64,000 nucleotides of DNA from positions 992,001 to 1,056,000 of the forward strand of contig NZ_CP124620.1 of NCBI RefSeq assembly GCF_030128875.1, written 5' to 3'. This document shows positions 17,510 through 27,830 of this stretch, piece after piece. Numbering within the stretch: the first letter of the stretch is position 1; each line of letters starts with the position of its first letter. The notes under the pieces are model-generated. The model was not told where the DNA came from, made no database searches, and worked only from the letters and a program-made list of their open reading frames with translations. The translations under genes were made by a program, and so were the position numbers. The stretch is from Stenotrophomonas sp. BIO128-Bstrain (GTDB lineage Bacteria; Pseudomonadota; Gammaproteobacteria; Xanthomonadales; Xanthomonadaceae).

Positions 17510-18087
17510 CGGATCGGCAGGACCGACGGCGCGGTGGTGTCCGGATTCAGCGGCAGGCGGATGTCCACCAGCCGCCAGCGCAGGCCCGAACGCTGCAGGA
17601 TGAACACCACCGGTGCGCCCTGCGGCGTGTAGGTGGTGGCGGTAAAGCGCGACAGCGAGTCGAAATGGTGGGTCGCCCCCTTCAGCGGGCGCGCCGGCCG
17701 TGGCGCCGCGTAGGCATCGTTGCTCGGACTGTCCAGGTCATTGCTGGCCCGCTTCCACAGGGTATGGCCCTCCAGCAGCGCGCCGATGCCGGTCGGCGTC
17801 ACCAGCGCATCCACGGCGGTCGCGCTGAGCCGATCGCCGGCCGAGAGCAGCAACGCGCCAAACAGGCTGGACTGCATGTCCGGACCGGCGCGACGGACCA
17901 CGTAGTCGCTGAGCTGGGCGCGCAGGTTGGCGCGCAGCATCGGGAAATCCACGTAACGGTCGAGCCTGGCGGTATCACGCTGTTCGATCGCGCGGCTGAG
18001 GCCGTGCACGGTCACGTAGGGCCCGCTGAACACAATGCCGGCCAGCACCAGCAGCACGGTGACCAGCAACCAGAGCAGTTTCTTCAT
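17506..18087 (-). CDS. DUF2939 protein
   Basis: A 193-residue protein with an N-terminal signal or anchor (KKLLWLLVTVLLVLAGIVFS) and the DUF2939 pattern: AIEQRDTARLDRYVDFPML followed by RANLRAQLSDYVV. Such proteins are probably periplasmic or anchored in the inner membrane; no function is established. It is the last gene of the long minus-strand run and is 61 nt from the DUF2461 gene. Its stop codon TAG is donated by a SMAG repeat, so the original C-terminus may have been cut or fixed by the repeat. Confidence 0.88.
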   Translation of the reverse strand: MKKLLWLLVTVLLVLAGIVFSGPYVTVHGLSRAIEQRDTARLDRYVDFPMLRANLRAQLSDYVVRRAGPDMQSSLFGALLLSAGDRLSATAVDALVTPTGIGALLEGHTLWKRASNDLDSPSNDAYAAPRPARPLKGATHHFDSLSRFTATTYTPQGAPVVFILQRSGLRWRLVDIRLPLNPDTTAPSVLPIR

Positions 18088-18148
18088 CGGGTCTGCCTTG
18101 TCGTCATGGTGCCCAGCTTGCCGCAGCGGACGTCAGCACACGTGAAGC

Positions 18149-18835
18149 TCAGAATTCCAGGTCCAGCGCCGCGCACAGGTAGTCCACAAATGGCGCCAGC
18201 GTGACCAGGTCGGCCGCGATGGTCTGGCGCAGCCGCGGGCCGGTCATCGTGGCATCGTCCAGCGAACGCCAGAACACCCAGTTGCGGTGCTTGAGATCAT
18301 CGATGAACTCGAAATCCGGCTCGAAACCCCGCGGGGCACGGACCAGCTTCTCGCTTTCCTCGAAATCGAACTTTTTACGCAGCACCGGGGAATGCGCGGC
18401 CGCCTTCCAGCTGCCGGGATTGTCGACGATGAAGTGGCGCACCTTGCGCTGGGTGGCCGGCTCGGGATGCCACAGCCCCGCGCCGACGAAGCTCTCGCCT
18501 GGCTGCAGGTGGATGTAGAACGACGGGGCCGGCACCTGCTTGCGCCGCTCATGGAACAGGCGCGCGCCCTGCCAGCTCTTGTAGGGCGATTTATCGTTGG
18601 AGAAGCGCGCATCGCGGTAGATGCGGAACAACGACCCACCCACGGTGCGCGGGTCGGCGCGGAAGTGCTCGCTGACCGCGGCCAGGTCCGGCTGCAGATC
18701 GGTGATCAGGCCCAGGAACGGCTGGCGGACATGTTCTTCGTACTTCGGCTTGTGTTCGTTGAACCAGGTCTTGTCGTTGTTGCGGGCCAGGCCACGCAGG
18801 AACGTGAACGTGGCCGGGCTGAAATACGTGCTCAT
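18149..18835 (-). CDS. DUF2461 protein (TIGR02453 family)
   Basis: A 228-residue soluble protein with the DUF2461 layout: FLRGLARNNDKTWFNEHK at the N-terminus, SLFRIYRDARFSNDKSPYK in the middle, and SFYIHLQPGESFVGAGLW after it. No biochemical role is established for the family. Its ATG overlaps the sbcB stop by 4 nt (ATGA), so it is translationally coupled to exonuclease I. Confidence 0.92.
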   Translation of the reverse strand: MSTYFSPATFTFLRGLARNNDKTWFNEHKPKYEEHVRQPFLGLITDLQPDLAAVSEHFRADPRTVGGSLFRIYRDARFSNDKSPYKSWQGARLFHERRKQVPAPSFYIHLQPGESFVGAGLWHPEPATQRKVRHFIVDNPGSWKAAAHSPVLRKKFDFEESEKLVRAPRGFEPDFEFIDDLKHRNWVFWRSLDDATMTGPRLRQTIAADLVTLAPFVDYLCAALDLEF

Positions 18836-20271
18836 AGGCTGCTCTGCAGGTGGGTGCCCCAGTCGCGCAGCTGCTGCAGCAGGGCGAGCTTGCCGGCATC
18901 GTCGGCATGCTCTGCGGCCAGTGCATCCAGCTGCGCGGTGAACTGCGGCAGGGTCTGTTCGCCCAGCGACGCATCGCCGAGCAGGCGCTGGCGACGATAA
19001 TCGTTCCAGCGTGAGCGCTCGGTGGTGTCCAGGGTGTCCAGATGGTTGCGGGCGCGGTACCGGAACAGCAGTTCGGGCATGCGCGGGTCACGCAGGCGCT
19101 CGGCGAAGCTGGCCAGCTCGGCCGGCGGGCTGGTGCGGATCCGCGACATCAGGGATTTGTCGCCGTCGGCCAGGAAGCCGTCGTACAGCGAGGCATCGAC
19201 ATCGCTGGGCGCCAGGCTGCGCTCGCCCGAATACACCTGGCGGACCTTCTCGGCCAGCGCCGGTCCGATCTGGCGCAGCCGCTCGGCTTTGGCCTCGATC
19301 GCGGCCGGGTCGATCCCCAGGCGTGCATGGTCGGCCGGGCGCAGATGGTTCCATGCGACCAGCGCCGGCACCTTGTTGAGGTGCACTTCCTTGAGCGGCA
19401 CGCGCTGCTCGCCCTCGGCCATGTCGGCCGCGCGGGTGTACAGGCGCGCGGCGATGGTTTCCGGCGGCAGCTCGAGCAACGGTTCGATATCACCGTCCAG
19501 GTCGAGCGCGATGATGCGGTTGTTGATGAAGGGATGGCGCGCCAGTGGCAGCACCGGCGCGGCGCACATGCGCTGGGCCGGATAGCGCATCGAGATGTGC
19601 AGCACCGGCTGCATCGCGTCCACATCCAGCAGGCCGCCGACGAAACGCTTGTCGCGCAGCTTCAGCGCGTAGTCCCACAGCCGCGGCTGCGCCTGCTTGA
19701 ACAGCTTCGCCAGCCCGATCGTCGCGTACACATCGGACAATGCTTCGTGCGCATCGCCCTGGCGGACGTTGTTGGCCACGGCCAGATGTTCCAGCTTGAA
19801 GGAGGTCGCGCCATCCTCGCGTTGCGGCCAGGCAATGCCGTCCGGGCGCAGCGCGTGCAGCAGCCGCATCATGTCCAGCAGGTCCCAGCGCGAGTTGCCG
19901 TTGCGCCATTCGCGCTCGTAGGGGTCGTAGAAGTTGCGGAACAGACCGTGGCGGACGAACTCATCGTCGAAGCGCAGGGTGTTGTAGCCCAGCGTGCAGG
20001 TCCCCGGCCGCGACATCAGGTCGTTGATGCGCGCGAACGCCTCGGCCTCGGTGACGCCGGCGCTGAGGGCATGCTGCGGGGTGATGCCGGTGATCAGCGT
20101 GGCGACCGGCGAGGGCAACAGGTCGTCGGCCGGTTTGACGTAGAAGCTGACCGGCTCGTCGATGATGTTCAGATCAGCATCGGTGCGGATGCCGGCGAAC
20201 TGCGCGATGCGCGTGCGGCGCGGGTCCTGGCCGAAGGTTTCCAGGTCATAGAACAGGAAGCTGTCGGCCAT
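18832..20271 (-). CDS. sbcB: Exodeoxyribonuclease I
   Basis: A 479-residue 3'-to-5' single-strand DNA exonuclease of the DnaQ-like DEDDh class. Exo motif I is YDLETFGQDPRRTRIAQFAG, exo II is GYNTLRFDDEF, and exo III is HEALSDVYATIGL. The length is close to the 475 residues of E. coli ExoI. The ATG at 20271 is chosen; frames reading further upstream only shadow kmo. It overlaps kmo by one base (TGATG) and the following DUF2461 gene by four. A DNA-repair nuclease is therefore coupled behind tryptophan-catabolic genes. Confidence 0.96.
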   Translation of the reverse strand: MADSFLFYDLETFGQDPRRTRIAQFAGIRTDADLNIIDEPVSFYVKPADDLLPSPVATLITGITPQHALSAGVTEAEAFARINDLMSRPGTCTLGYNTLRFDDEFVRHGLFRNFYDPYEREWRNGNSRWDLLDMMRLLHALRPDGIAWPQREDGATSFKLEHLAVANNVRQGDAHEALSDVYATIGLAKLFKQAQPRLWDYALKLRDKRFVGGLLDVDAMQPVLHISMRYPAQRMCAAPVLPLARHPFINNRIIALDLDGDIEPLLELPPETIAARLYTRAADMAEGEQRVPLKEVHLNKVPALVAWNHLRPADHARLGIDPAAIEAKAERLRQIGPALAEKVRQVYSGERSLAPSDVDASLYDGFLADGDKSLMSRIRTSPPAELASFAERLRDPRMPELLFRYRARNHLDTLDTTERSRWNDYRRQRLLGDASLGEQTLPQFTAQLDALAAEHADDAGKLALLQQLRDWGTHLQSSL

Positions 20272-21638
20272 CAGTGCGCGCCCTCCAGGACTGGCAGTTG
20301 TTCGTGGACCAGGCGCTCCAGGGCGGCCCAGTCGATATGTGCCAGGCTGTCGTGCCCGGCGGTGGCATCCTCCAGCATGCGCCGCTGCAGCTCGGTGCGG
20401 GCCAGCGCTACGGCATACGGGGTGCGCAGGAAGGTGACCATCGTGTAATGCGGCACGAAGCGGGTCGGCCATCGCGCCTGCAGCGCCTGTTCCAGTTCGC
20501 GCTGCAGCAGGAACTGCGGATCGGCCACGCGGTCGCGCATTTCCAGATAATTCTCCAGCGCCATCTGCTGGATCGCCTCGGCGTTCGGCTTGCGGTCGGT
20601 TTCGAAGGCCGCGAACGCCTCGGCCAGCGAGTCCTGCTCGAGCAGGTGCGCGGCCAGTGCGATGCAGTCTTCGAAGGCGCAGTTCATGCCCTGGCCGTGG
20701 AACGGGACCATCGCGTGCGCGGCATCGCCGATTAGCACCGCGCGGCCCTTCATGTGCCAATGCTTGAGGTGCAGCGTGCCGAGCAGGCCCGGCGGGTGCT
20801 GCTCCCAATCGCGGCGCAGGTTCGGGATCAGCGCCAGTGCATCGGGGAAGTCGCGCGCGAACAGCGCCTCGGCCTCGGCGCCGCTGTTGGTGGTGGCAAA
20901 GCTCGGGTCGCCCTCGTTGGGCAGGAACAGCGTGACCGTGAACGTGCCTTCGTCGTTGGGCAGCGCAATGCACATGTAGTGCCCGCGCGGCCAGATGTGC
21001 AGCGCATTGGCCTCGATCCGGAAACCACCGTCAGCCGTCGGCGGGATCTCCAGTTCCTTGTAGGAGTGATCCAGAAAGGCGATGCGTTCGTCCAGCGGCT
21101 GCTTGCGGTTCATCGCCGCGCGCAGCGCCGAGCCGGCACCGTCGGCGCCGATCAGGGTATCGAAGCGGATATCGTGTGGCTGGTCGTCGCGGTCATCGAT
21201 GAAGCGCGCGTAGCCGGCATCGAAATCCACGGTGTGCAGGCGGCGGTGGAAATGCACGGTGGCGCCCGCATCCTCGGCCAGCTGCAGCAGCGTGGTATTG
21301 AGGTCCTTGCGGTGGATCGACCAGATCACTTCGCTGTCATCGCGACCGTAGCGCTGCAGCTGCGGCTCGCCCTCGCGCGGGTGGATCATGCGCCCGCGCA
21401 TCATCACCGCCTTGGCCATGACCGCGTCTTCGACACCGGCCTGGCGCAGCGCATGGCGGCCACGCTCGGCGAGCGCCAGGTTGATCGAGCGACCGGACTC
21501 GTAATCGCTCACGCGCGGATCGCCGCGGCGCTCATACAAGGTGATCTGCCAGCCCTGGCGGGACAGCAGGATGGCAAGCAGCGAACCGGCCAGACCTGCG
21601 CCGATGATGCTCAGCGAGCGGGAGGGGGTAGCGATCAA
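20271..21638 (-). CDS. kmo: Kynurenine 3-monooxygenase
   Basis: A 455-residue FAD monooxygenase that turns L-kynurenine into 3-hydroxykynurenine with NADPH and oxygen. The Rossmann motif IIGAGLAGSLLAI is at residues 10-22, RSINLALAERGRHAL follows near residue 50, and the second FAD motif GRAVLIGDAAHAMVPFHGQG is near residue 285. The start codon is TTG at 21638; the frame has no ATG before the FAD motif. A hydrophobic C-terminal stretch (FVPHYTMVTFLRTPYAVA) may contact the membrane, as in other KMOs. It follows kynU by 30 nt. Confidence 0.95.
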   Translation of the reverse strand: MIATPSRSLSIIGAGLAGSLLAILLSRQGWQITLYERRGDPRVSDYESGRSINLALAERGRHALRQAGVEDAVMAKAVMMRGRMIHPREGEPQLQRYGRDDSEVIWSIHRKDLNTTLLQLAEDAGATVHFHRRLHTVDFDAGYARFIDDRDDQPHDIRFDTLIGADGAGSALRAAMNRKQPLDERIAFLDHSYKELEIPPTADGGFRIEANALHIWPRGHYMCIALPNDEGTFTVTLFLPNEGDPSFATTNSGAEAEALFARDFPDALALIPNLRRDWEQHPPGLLGTLHLKHWHMKGRAVLIGDAAHAMVPFHGQGMNCAFEDCIALAAHLLEQDSLAEAFAAFETDRKPNAEAIQQMALENYLEMRDRVADPQFLLQRELEQALQARWPTRFVPHYTMVTFLRTPYAVALARTELQRRMLEDATAGHDSLAHIDWAALERLVHEQLPVLEGAH

Positions 21639-21668
21639 GTCAATGTCCGTGGGGGCGGGGAGGGCGGC

Positions 21669-22946
21669 TTAGAGGCCAGCCCAGGCTTCCACTTCCTCGA
21701 CGAAGTGGTGCAGGTCGAGGTAGCGGTTGTAGAGCGGGGTCGGCGAAATGCGGATCACATCGGGCTCGCGCCAGTCGCCGAGCACGCCCACGGTCTGCAG
21801 GTACTCGAACAGGCTGCGGCCGCGCTCGCGGCCACCGGCCACGCGCAGCGAGAGCTGGCAGCCGCGGCGTTCCGGTTCGGACGGGGTCAGCACCTCGAGC
21901 ACGCCGGACAGGCGCGCGCGCACCAGCGCATCCAGCATGCCGGTCAGGCGCAACGATTTGACCCGCAGCGCGTCGATGCCGCCGGCCTTGTCGACCAGGT
22001 CCAGCGCGGCGCGCAGCGGGGCCAGGCCGAGCACCGGCGGGTTGCTGAGCTGCCAGCCTTCGGCGCCGACGGCGGGCACGAACTGTGGAGCCATCTTGAA
22101 GCGCGTGGCTTCTTCATGGCCCCACCAGCCCGCGAAACGCGGCAGGGTGGCGTCGCGGTGGTGGCGCTCATGCACGAAGCAACCGGCGACGGCGCCCGGG
22201 CCCGCGTTGAGATACTTGTAATGGCACCACACAGCGAAATCCGGTGCGATGTCGTGCAGCTGCAGCGGCACGTTGCCGATCGAGTGGGCCAGATCGAAGC
22301 CGACCCGGGCGCCCTGCAGGCGCGCCATGCGGGTGATGGCCTCCAGATCGAAGACCTGGCCACTGCGGTACTGCACGCCGGGCCACAGCACCAGCGCCAG
22401 GCGTGGGCCGTGTTCGGTGATGGCGCGCTCGATCGCCTGCAGCGAAATGGTGCCGTTCGGCTCATCGGGCTGCACTTCGATCAGATCGGTCTCCGGGCTG
22501 AAGCCATGGAAGCGGAGCTGCGATTCCACTGCGTGCCGATCGGTCGGGAAGGCGCCGGCCTCCATCAGGATGGCGGGGCGTTCGGCCGTGGGCCGGTAGA
22601 AGCTGACCATCATCAGGTGCAGGTTGACGCTGAGGGTGTTCATCGCCACGACTTCGCTGGGCAGGGCGCCCACGACGCGGGCAAGCTGTTCGCTCACCAG
22701 GCGGTGGTAGTGCAGCCACTGGGTGTCGCCGGTGAAGTGGCCTTCGACGGCCAGCGAGGCCCATTTGTCCATGACTTCCTGGACGGCCGCACGTGCCCCG
22801 CGCGGCTGCAGGCCCAGCGAGTTGCCGACGAAGTAGGTCTGGTCGCGGTGGTTGTGCTGGGGAAAGACGAATTCGTTGCGCAGGCTGCGCAGCGGATCGG
22901 CGGCGTCCAGGGCAACGGCATGGGTGCGGCTGAGGATCTCGGACAT
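21669..22946 (-). CDS. kynU: Kynureninase
   Basis: A 425-residue PLP enzyme that cleaves 3-hydroxykynurenine (or kynurenine) to 3-hydroxyanthranilate (or anthranilate) and alanine. The PLP lysine lies in WCHYKYLNAGPGAVAGCFVH near residue 242. YFVGNSLGLQPR and FAGWWGHEEATRFKM are family signatures. The length is normal. It is the first gene of kynU-kmo-sbcB-DUF2461. The 320 bp before it carry short repeats and probably its promoter, although no clear -10/-35 pair was found. Confidence 0.95.
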   Translation of the reverse strand: MSEILSRTHAVALDAADPLRSLRNEFVFPQHNHRDQTYFVGNSLGLQPRGARAAVQEVMDKWASLAVEGHFTGDTQWLHYHRLVSEQLARVVGALPSEVVAMNTLSVNLHLMMVSFYRPTAERPAILMEAGAFPTDRHAVESQLRFHGFSPETDLIEVQPDEPNGTISLQAIERAITEHGPRLALVLWPGVQYRSGQVFDLEAITRMARLQGARVGFDLAHSIGNVPLQLHDIAPDFAVWCHYKYLNAGPGAVAGCFVHERHHRDATLPRFAGWWGHEEATRFKMAPQFVPAVGAEGWQLSNPPVLGLAPLRAALDLVDKAGGIDALRVKSLRLTGMLDALVRARLSGVLEVLTPSEPERRGCQLSLRVAGGRERGRSLFEYLQTVGVLGDWREPDVIRISPTPLYNRYLDLHHFVEEVEAWAGL

Positions 22947-23074
22947 GGTGCAACCGGCGGTGTCAGTGAGCCGACAGTTTATCCGGGTGGTGGGGGTGTG
23001 GGCTGAATCAGGCTTGCTGTGCTGCTTTGGCGTGGGCTGCCAGCTGCCTGCTGGCGCTCAAGCTGGAGGCCGGG

Positions 23075-23110
23075 GCCAAAGCCAAAGCCAAGCCAAAGCC
23101 AAAGCCAAAG
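23075..23110 (+). repeat. GCCAAA hexamer microsatellite
   Basis: Five GCCAAA units and one shortened GCCAA unit stand in tandem in the 320-bp space between nbaC and kynU (22947-23266). The same space has a CTCTCAAG doublet at 23224-23239. I see no gene there; it is likely leader or promoter of kynU and the end of nbaC. Confidence 0.9.
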
Positions 23111-23266
23111 CGTATGCAGTGACGTTCCAGTGGACGGGCCGATGTGGGTGGGTCTGCTGGAAGGGCCGAACTCCCTCCAGCAACACAGTTGCTACATGCA
23201 CTCGCAGTCACCTCAACCGCCGGCTCTCAAGCTCTCAAGCTCTGACGCCTTGAAGCGAGCGAACCA

Positions 23267-23794
23267 TCACCCCTCAACAGCCACCTTCTCAGGCAGCGGA
23301 TCGACATGCCCGCACGCATCGCACGTACGCAGCTCCAGCGAAGAGTGATAGCGATCGAACACCTTCGGCAGATCCGTCTCGATGTTCTCCAGCGCGAAAA
23401 ACTCCTCGTACAGCTTGTGATTGCATTGCTCGCAGAACCACATCAACCCATCGCGCTCATGCGCCAACCGCTTGCGCTCCACCACCAGGCCCACACCGCC
23501 CGGCGGGCGGCGCGGCGAATGCGGCACGCCGCCCGGCAACAGGAAAATCTCGCCCGCGCGGATCGGAATGTCACGCACCGCGCCATCCTCCTGCACCTTC
23601 AGCGTCATCTCGCCCTCGAGCTGATAGAACCACTCCGGGCCTTCGTCGTAATGGAAATCCGTGCGGCTGTTCGGGCCGCCGACCACCATCACGATGAAGT
23701 CGCCGTTCTCGATCATCTTGTTGCCGACCGGCGGCTTGAGCAGATGCCGGTGCTCTTCGATCCAGGCAAGCAGATTGATGGGGGAGGCAAGCAT
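23267..23794 (-). CDS. nbaC: 3-Hydroxyanthranilate 3,4-dioxygenase
   Basis: A 175-residue cupin that opens the ring of 3-hydroxyanthranilate to aminocarboxymuconate semialdehyde, which closes to quinolinate for NAD synthesis. The Fe(II) ligands are visible as the first histidine of [16 protein letters not shown], its glutamate, and the histidine in [16 protein letters not shown]. The C-terminal rubredoxin-like metal site has CEQC and CDAC pairs, a feature of the bacterial enzymes. It starts 24 nt after the carbonic anhydrase stop, probably in one transcript with it. Together with kmo and kynU it forms the last three steps to quinolinate. Confidence 0.95.
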   Translation of the reverse strand: MLASPINLLAWIEEHRHLLKPPVGNKMIENGDFIVMVVGGPNSRTDFHYDEGPEWFYQLEGEMTLKVQEDGAVRDIPIRAGEIFLLPGGVPHSPRRPPGGVGLVVERKRLAHERDGLMWFCEQCNHKLYEEFFALENIETDLPKVFDRYHSSLELRTCDACGHVDPLPEKVAVEG

Positions 23795-23818
23795 GGGCGC
23801 TGTCCGAAAGAGGAAGAA

Positions 23819-24481
23819 TCAGTCGCGCCGACCGTGGCGCGGAACATAGGACAGGGCCTTTTCGTATGCGGCCTGCAGCTCTTCCGGTGCGCCCACGTCG
23901 ATGCCCATCTCGCGCACCCGGCCGTCCTTCAGGCTGTACACCCAGCCGTGCACCATCAGCTTCTGGCCACGCGCCCAGGCGTCCTGCACGATCGTCGAGC
24001 GGCAGGCGTTGACCACCTGCTCGATCACGTTCAACTCGCACAGGCGCGCATGCTTCAGTTCGGGCTCTTCGATCGCATCCATGATCGCCGCATGCTTCTG
24101 CGCCACATCGCCCACGTGCCGCAGCCAGTTGTCGGCCAGGCCCACGCGCGTGTTGTTCAAGCTGGCGTGTACGCCACCGCAGCCGTAATGGCCCACGATC
24201 AGGATGTGCTTCACCTTCAGCTGATCCACGGCGTACTGGATCACGCTCAGGCAGTTCAGGTCGGTGTGCACCACCACGTTGGCCACGTTGCGGTGCACGA
24301 ACACTTCGCCTGGCGCCATGCCGATGATCTGGTTGGCGGGCACGCGCGAATCGGAACAGCCGATCCACAGGTATTCCGGGTGCTGCTGCTTGGCCAGTTG
24401 ATGGAAGAACTCCGGATCCTCTTTCTCGATCCGGTCCGCCCATTCGCGGTTGTTCTGCAGCAGCTTGTGGATGTCTTTCAT
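23819..24481 (-). CDS. can: Beta-class carbonic anhydrase
   Basis: A 220-residue zinc enzyme interconverting carbon dioxide and bicarbonate. The zinc ligands and catalytic dyad are in IGCSDSRVP (Cys, Asp, Arg) and VGHYGCGGV (His, Cys). ATG 24481 gives MKDIHKLLQNN, the standard start of the proteobacterial Can group; the frame extends upstream by 39 residues without similarity. It lies 74 nt after the PaiB-like gene and 24 nt before nbaC. Confidence 0.96.
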   Translation of the reverse strand: MKDIHKLLQNNREWADRIEKEDPEFFHQLAKQQHPEYLWIGCSDSRVPANQIIGMAPGEVFVHRNVANVVVHTDLNCLSVIQYAVDQLKVKHILIVGHYGCGGVHASLNNTRVGLADNWLRHVGDVAQKHAAIMDAIEEPELKHARLCELNVIEQVVNACRSTIVQDAWARGQKLMVHGWVYSLKDGRVREMGIDVGAPEELQAAYEKALSYVPRHGRRD

Positions 24482-24555
24482 CGTGCGGGGTCCCTGACGT
24501 CGGGTGGGGGCAAGGCGCGGCCAGGGTGGCCGCGTCGTCGCAGGAGTGGGGAGGG

Positions 24556-25194
24556 TCAGTCGGCGGCTGGGCCGCCCTCGCGGCGCCAGCGCATCCACTG
24601 CGCCAGCTCGCGTGATGCCGGGGCGTCCAGTGCCGACAGCGCGTCGATCACGCTGGTCTGGTTGGCCTCGGGATGGTTCTGGCTGAGCTTGAGTTTGATC
24701 TGCACCTGCGCCGGGCGGAAACGGAAGCCGACGATGCCGCCAAGCATGCGCTGTTGGCGCGGCTCGATCGGCAGCAGGTCCCAGTCGCCGCCGACGCCAG
24801 CCTCATAGTGCGCGCTGAGGCCGTCCAGCATCGCGATCAGTGCCTCATCATCGGTGACCGGTTCCAGTACGCCACGCAGTTCGGCGGCGGCGTAATTCCA
24901 GGTCGGCACGCGTGCCTGCGCGTCCTTGTCCGGATACCAGCCCGGCGACACATACGCATGCGGGCCGTGCACCAGCATCAACGCGGGGCCGGCATGGCCC
25001 GCCTGCGGGTTGGGCTTGGCCCAGTGCCCTTCGATCAGGATGCCGCCAGCATCACGCGTGTACACCACCGGCAGGCGCGTGGCCTGCGGGTAGCCGTCGG
25101 CGCCGTTGGTCACCAGGGTGACGAACGCATCGCGCGCCAGCAGCCGGTCCAGCCAGATCAGGTCGGTCTCGACGAAGGCGGACGGGATGAACAT
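24556..25194 (-). CDS. PaiB-family FMN-binding protein
   Basis: A 212-residue protein of the PaiB / FMN-binding split-barrel family. It shows HAYVSPGWYPDKDAQARVPTWNYAA, the family signature, and LLPIEPRQQRMLGGIVGFRF near the C-terminus. Bacillus PaiB was described as a negative regulator, but the fold suggests flavin binding and the true role is uncertain. It begins 6 nt after the 104-residue hypothetical gene, so it is part of the asnS downstream run. Confidence 0.88.
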   Translation of the reverse strand: MFIPSAFVETDLIWLDRLLARDAFVTLVTNGADGYPQATRLPVVYTRDAGGILIEGHWAKPNPQAGHAGPALMLVHGPHAYVSPGWYPDKDAQARVPTWNYAAAELRGVLEPVTDDEALIAMLDGLSAHYEAGVGGDWDLLPIEPRQQRMLGGIVGFRFRPAQVQIKLKLSQNHPEANQTSVIDALSALDAPASRELAQWMRWRREGGPAAD

Positions 25195-25200
25195 CGTCGG

Positions 25201-25515
25201 TTACGCGCGGGCGCCCAGGCTCTGGATCATGCGACCGTGCAGGGCATCGTCGCTGTCGGCCTGCGGCGGCTGCACTTCATGCAGCGAGAAGCCGCGCACC
25301 AGCGCGTCCTCTTCATCCAGGCCGTCGTAGGCGACGAACTCGGCGTCGAACAGCTGCGAGCGAGCCGTGTCTTCGCTGTCGTAGCTCAGCGTGTTGCCGT
25401 CGCTGTCCAGCACCTCGGCGGTACCGGCCGGGCGCACGCGCAGGCGCGCCCAGATCAGGGTGTTGCCCAGGCTGGCCAGGAACCACTCGTCGTGGTGGGA
25501 AGTAGCGTCGTTCAT
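25201..25515 (-). CDS. Conserved hypothetical protein, 104 residues
   Basis: A small soluble acidic protein. It starts MNDATSHHDEWFLASLGNT and has DSDGNTLSYDSEDTARSQLF in the middle. No domain is recognised. The ATG at 25515 overlaps the stop of the preceding membrane-protein gene by 4 nt (ATGA) and its stop lies 6 nt before the PaiB-like gene, so the position in a coupled operon supports it being real. Confidence 0.75.
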   Translation of the reverse strand: MNDATSHHDEWFLASLGNTLIWARLRVRPAGTAEVLDSDGNTLSYDSEDTARSQLFDAEFVAYDGLDEEDALVRGFSLHEVQPPQADSDDALHGRMIQSLGARA

Positions 25516-25817
25516 GTCAGTACCATCGAAAGCAGCCAGAGCAGGGCAGCCATGCCCAGTCCGGCAAGAAGGGTGAGCAGCGAGAGCCAGGCCGGCGTGG
25601 CCAGGCCGGTCAGCGAGCGGTCGCTGCTCTGCCGATAGTCGCGGCCGAGCAGCCAGCGCAGCGCGTCCGGGCGCAGGAAGGCACCCGCGCCGAAGCGATT
25701 GGCCAGCGCCGGGTGGCGGTCGCGGATGTGGACCAGGGTCAGCGGCCAGAAGATCACGAAGGCACTGAACCCGGCGATCGCCACGCCGACGAAACACAGC
25801 GCGAAGAACAGGGTCAT
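25512..25817 (-). CDS. Small membrane protein, 101 residues
   Basis: The protein has two hydrophobic segments, residues 3-29 (FFALCFVGVAIAGFSAFVIF) and 77-99 (LSLLTLLAGLGMAALLWLLS), with a basic loop RWLLGRDYRQSSDRS between them. It is somewhat like UspB in size and layout, but I cannot assign it. It follows asnS by 23 nt and overlaps the next gene by 4 nt. Confidence 0.75.
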   Translation of the reverse strand: MTLFFALCFVGVAIAGFSAFVIFWPLTLVHIRDRHPALANRFGAGAFLRPDALRWLLGRDYRQSSDRSLTGLATPAWLSLLTLLAGLGMAALLWLLSMVLT

Positions 25818-25840
25818 GGTTCAGTGCCTCCGTAGGTCGA

Positions 25841-27235
<1,395 letters not shown>

Positions 27236-27331
27236 GACTTGAATCCTCTGTTGATCGACTCGATCTCTGAACACGGAGTTTAACGGGTGCGGTGTTCGGC
27301 TTGCGAGGCATTTCTTGCGGTCCGGGGCGCA

Positions 27332-27337
27332 TATAAT
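27332..27337 (+). promoter_or_regulatory. -10 element of iscA
   Basis: A perfect TATAAT lies 27 nt before the iscA ATG. The -35 region is poor. Confidence 0.55.
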
Positions 27338-27364
27338 GATCACGATCCGCTGGAGTTGCCTGTC

Positions 27365-27703
27365 ATGGCCGTAAGCCTTACCCCTGTTGCCTTTGCCCGT
27401 GTGCAGAAGTTCGTCGAGCAGACGCCCGGCGCGCTGGGCCTGCGTTTCGGCGTGACCCGCACCGGTTGTTCCGGCTGGGGCCACATCACCGATCTGGCCC
27501 GCGATGAGCGCGAGGGCGACACCGTCTTCGAGCAGGATGGGGTCCGCATCTATGTGGATGCCACCAGCCTCGAGCTGGTGGACGGCACCGAAATCGACTT
27601 CGGCAAGCACGGGCTGAGCGAGACCTTCACGTTCAGGAACCCGAACGCCACCGCTGAATGCGGCTGCGGCGAGAGCTTCACGACCGAGGCCGACAAGGCC
27701 TGA
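27365..27703 (+). CDS. iscA: IscA-type iron-sulfur cluster assembly protein
   Basis: A 112-residue A-type carrier. The three cluster-binding cysteines are C35 (in RTGCSGWG), C99 and C101 (ECGCGESF), with the same numbering as in E. coli IscA. The segment [23 protein letters not shown] resembles IscA more than ErpA. GGAG lies about 9 nt before the ATG. It is monocistronic here, away from an isc or suf cluster, and divergent from asnS. Confidence 0.9.
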   Translation: MAVSLTPVAFARVQKFVEQTPGALGLRFGVTRTGCSGWGHITDLARDEREGDTVFEQDGVRIYVDATSLELVDGTEIDFGKHGLSETFTFRNPNATAECGCGESFTTEADKA

Positions 27704-27830
27704 TCGCCCGTGCGCCGGGCCTGTTCAGCCCGCCCGGCTTGCCTTGTGACCCCTTCTGCTGCCACAATGCGCGGCTTCCTGCCTGATTCCGGGCAGGACC
27801 CTTGCCCCACCGCGTTCACCTGCGGGGGGC

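Noticed and set aside
18832..20973. 713-codon version of exonuclease I
   Set aside because: The extra N-terminal part is a frame-shifted shadow of kmo; exonuclease I homology starts at the ATG at 20271.
23075..23110. Part of a CRISPR array
   Set aside because: It is a simple hexamer tandem without spacers and no cas genes are in the window.
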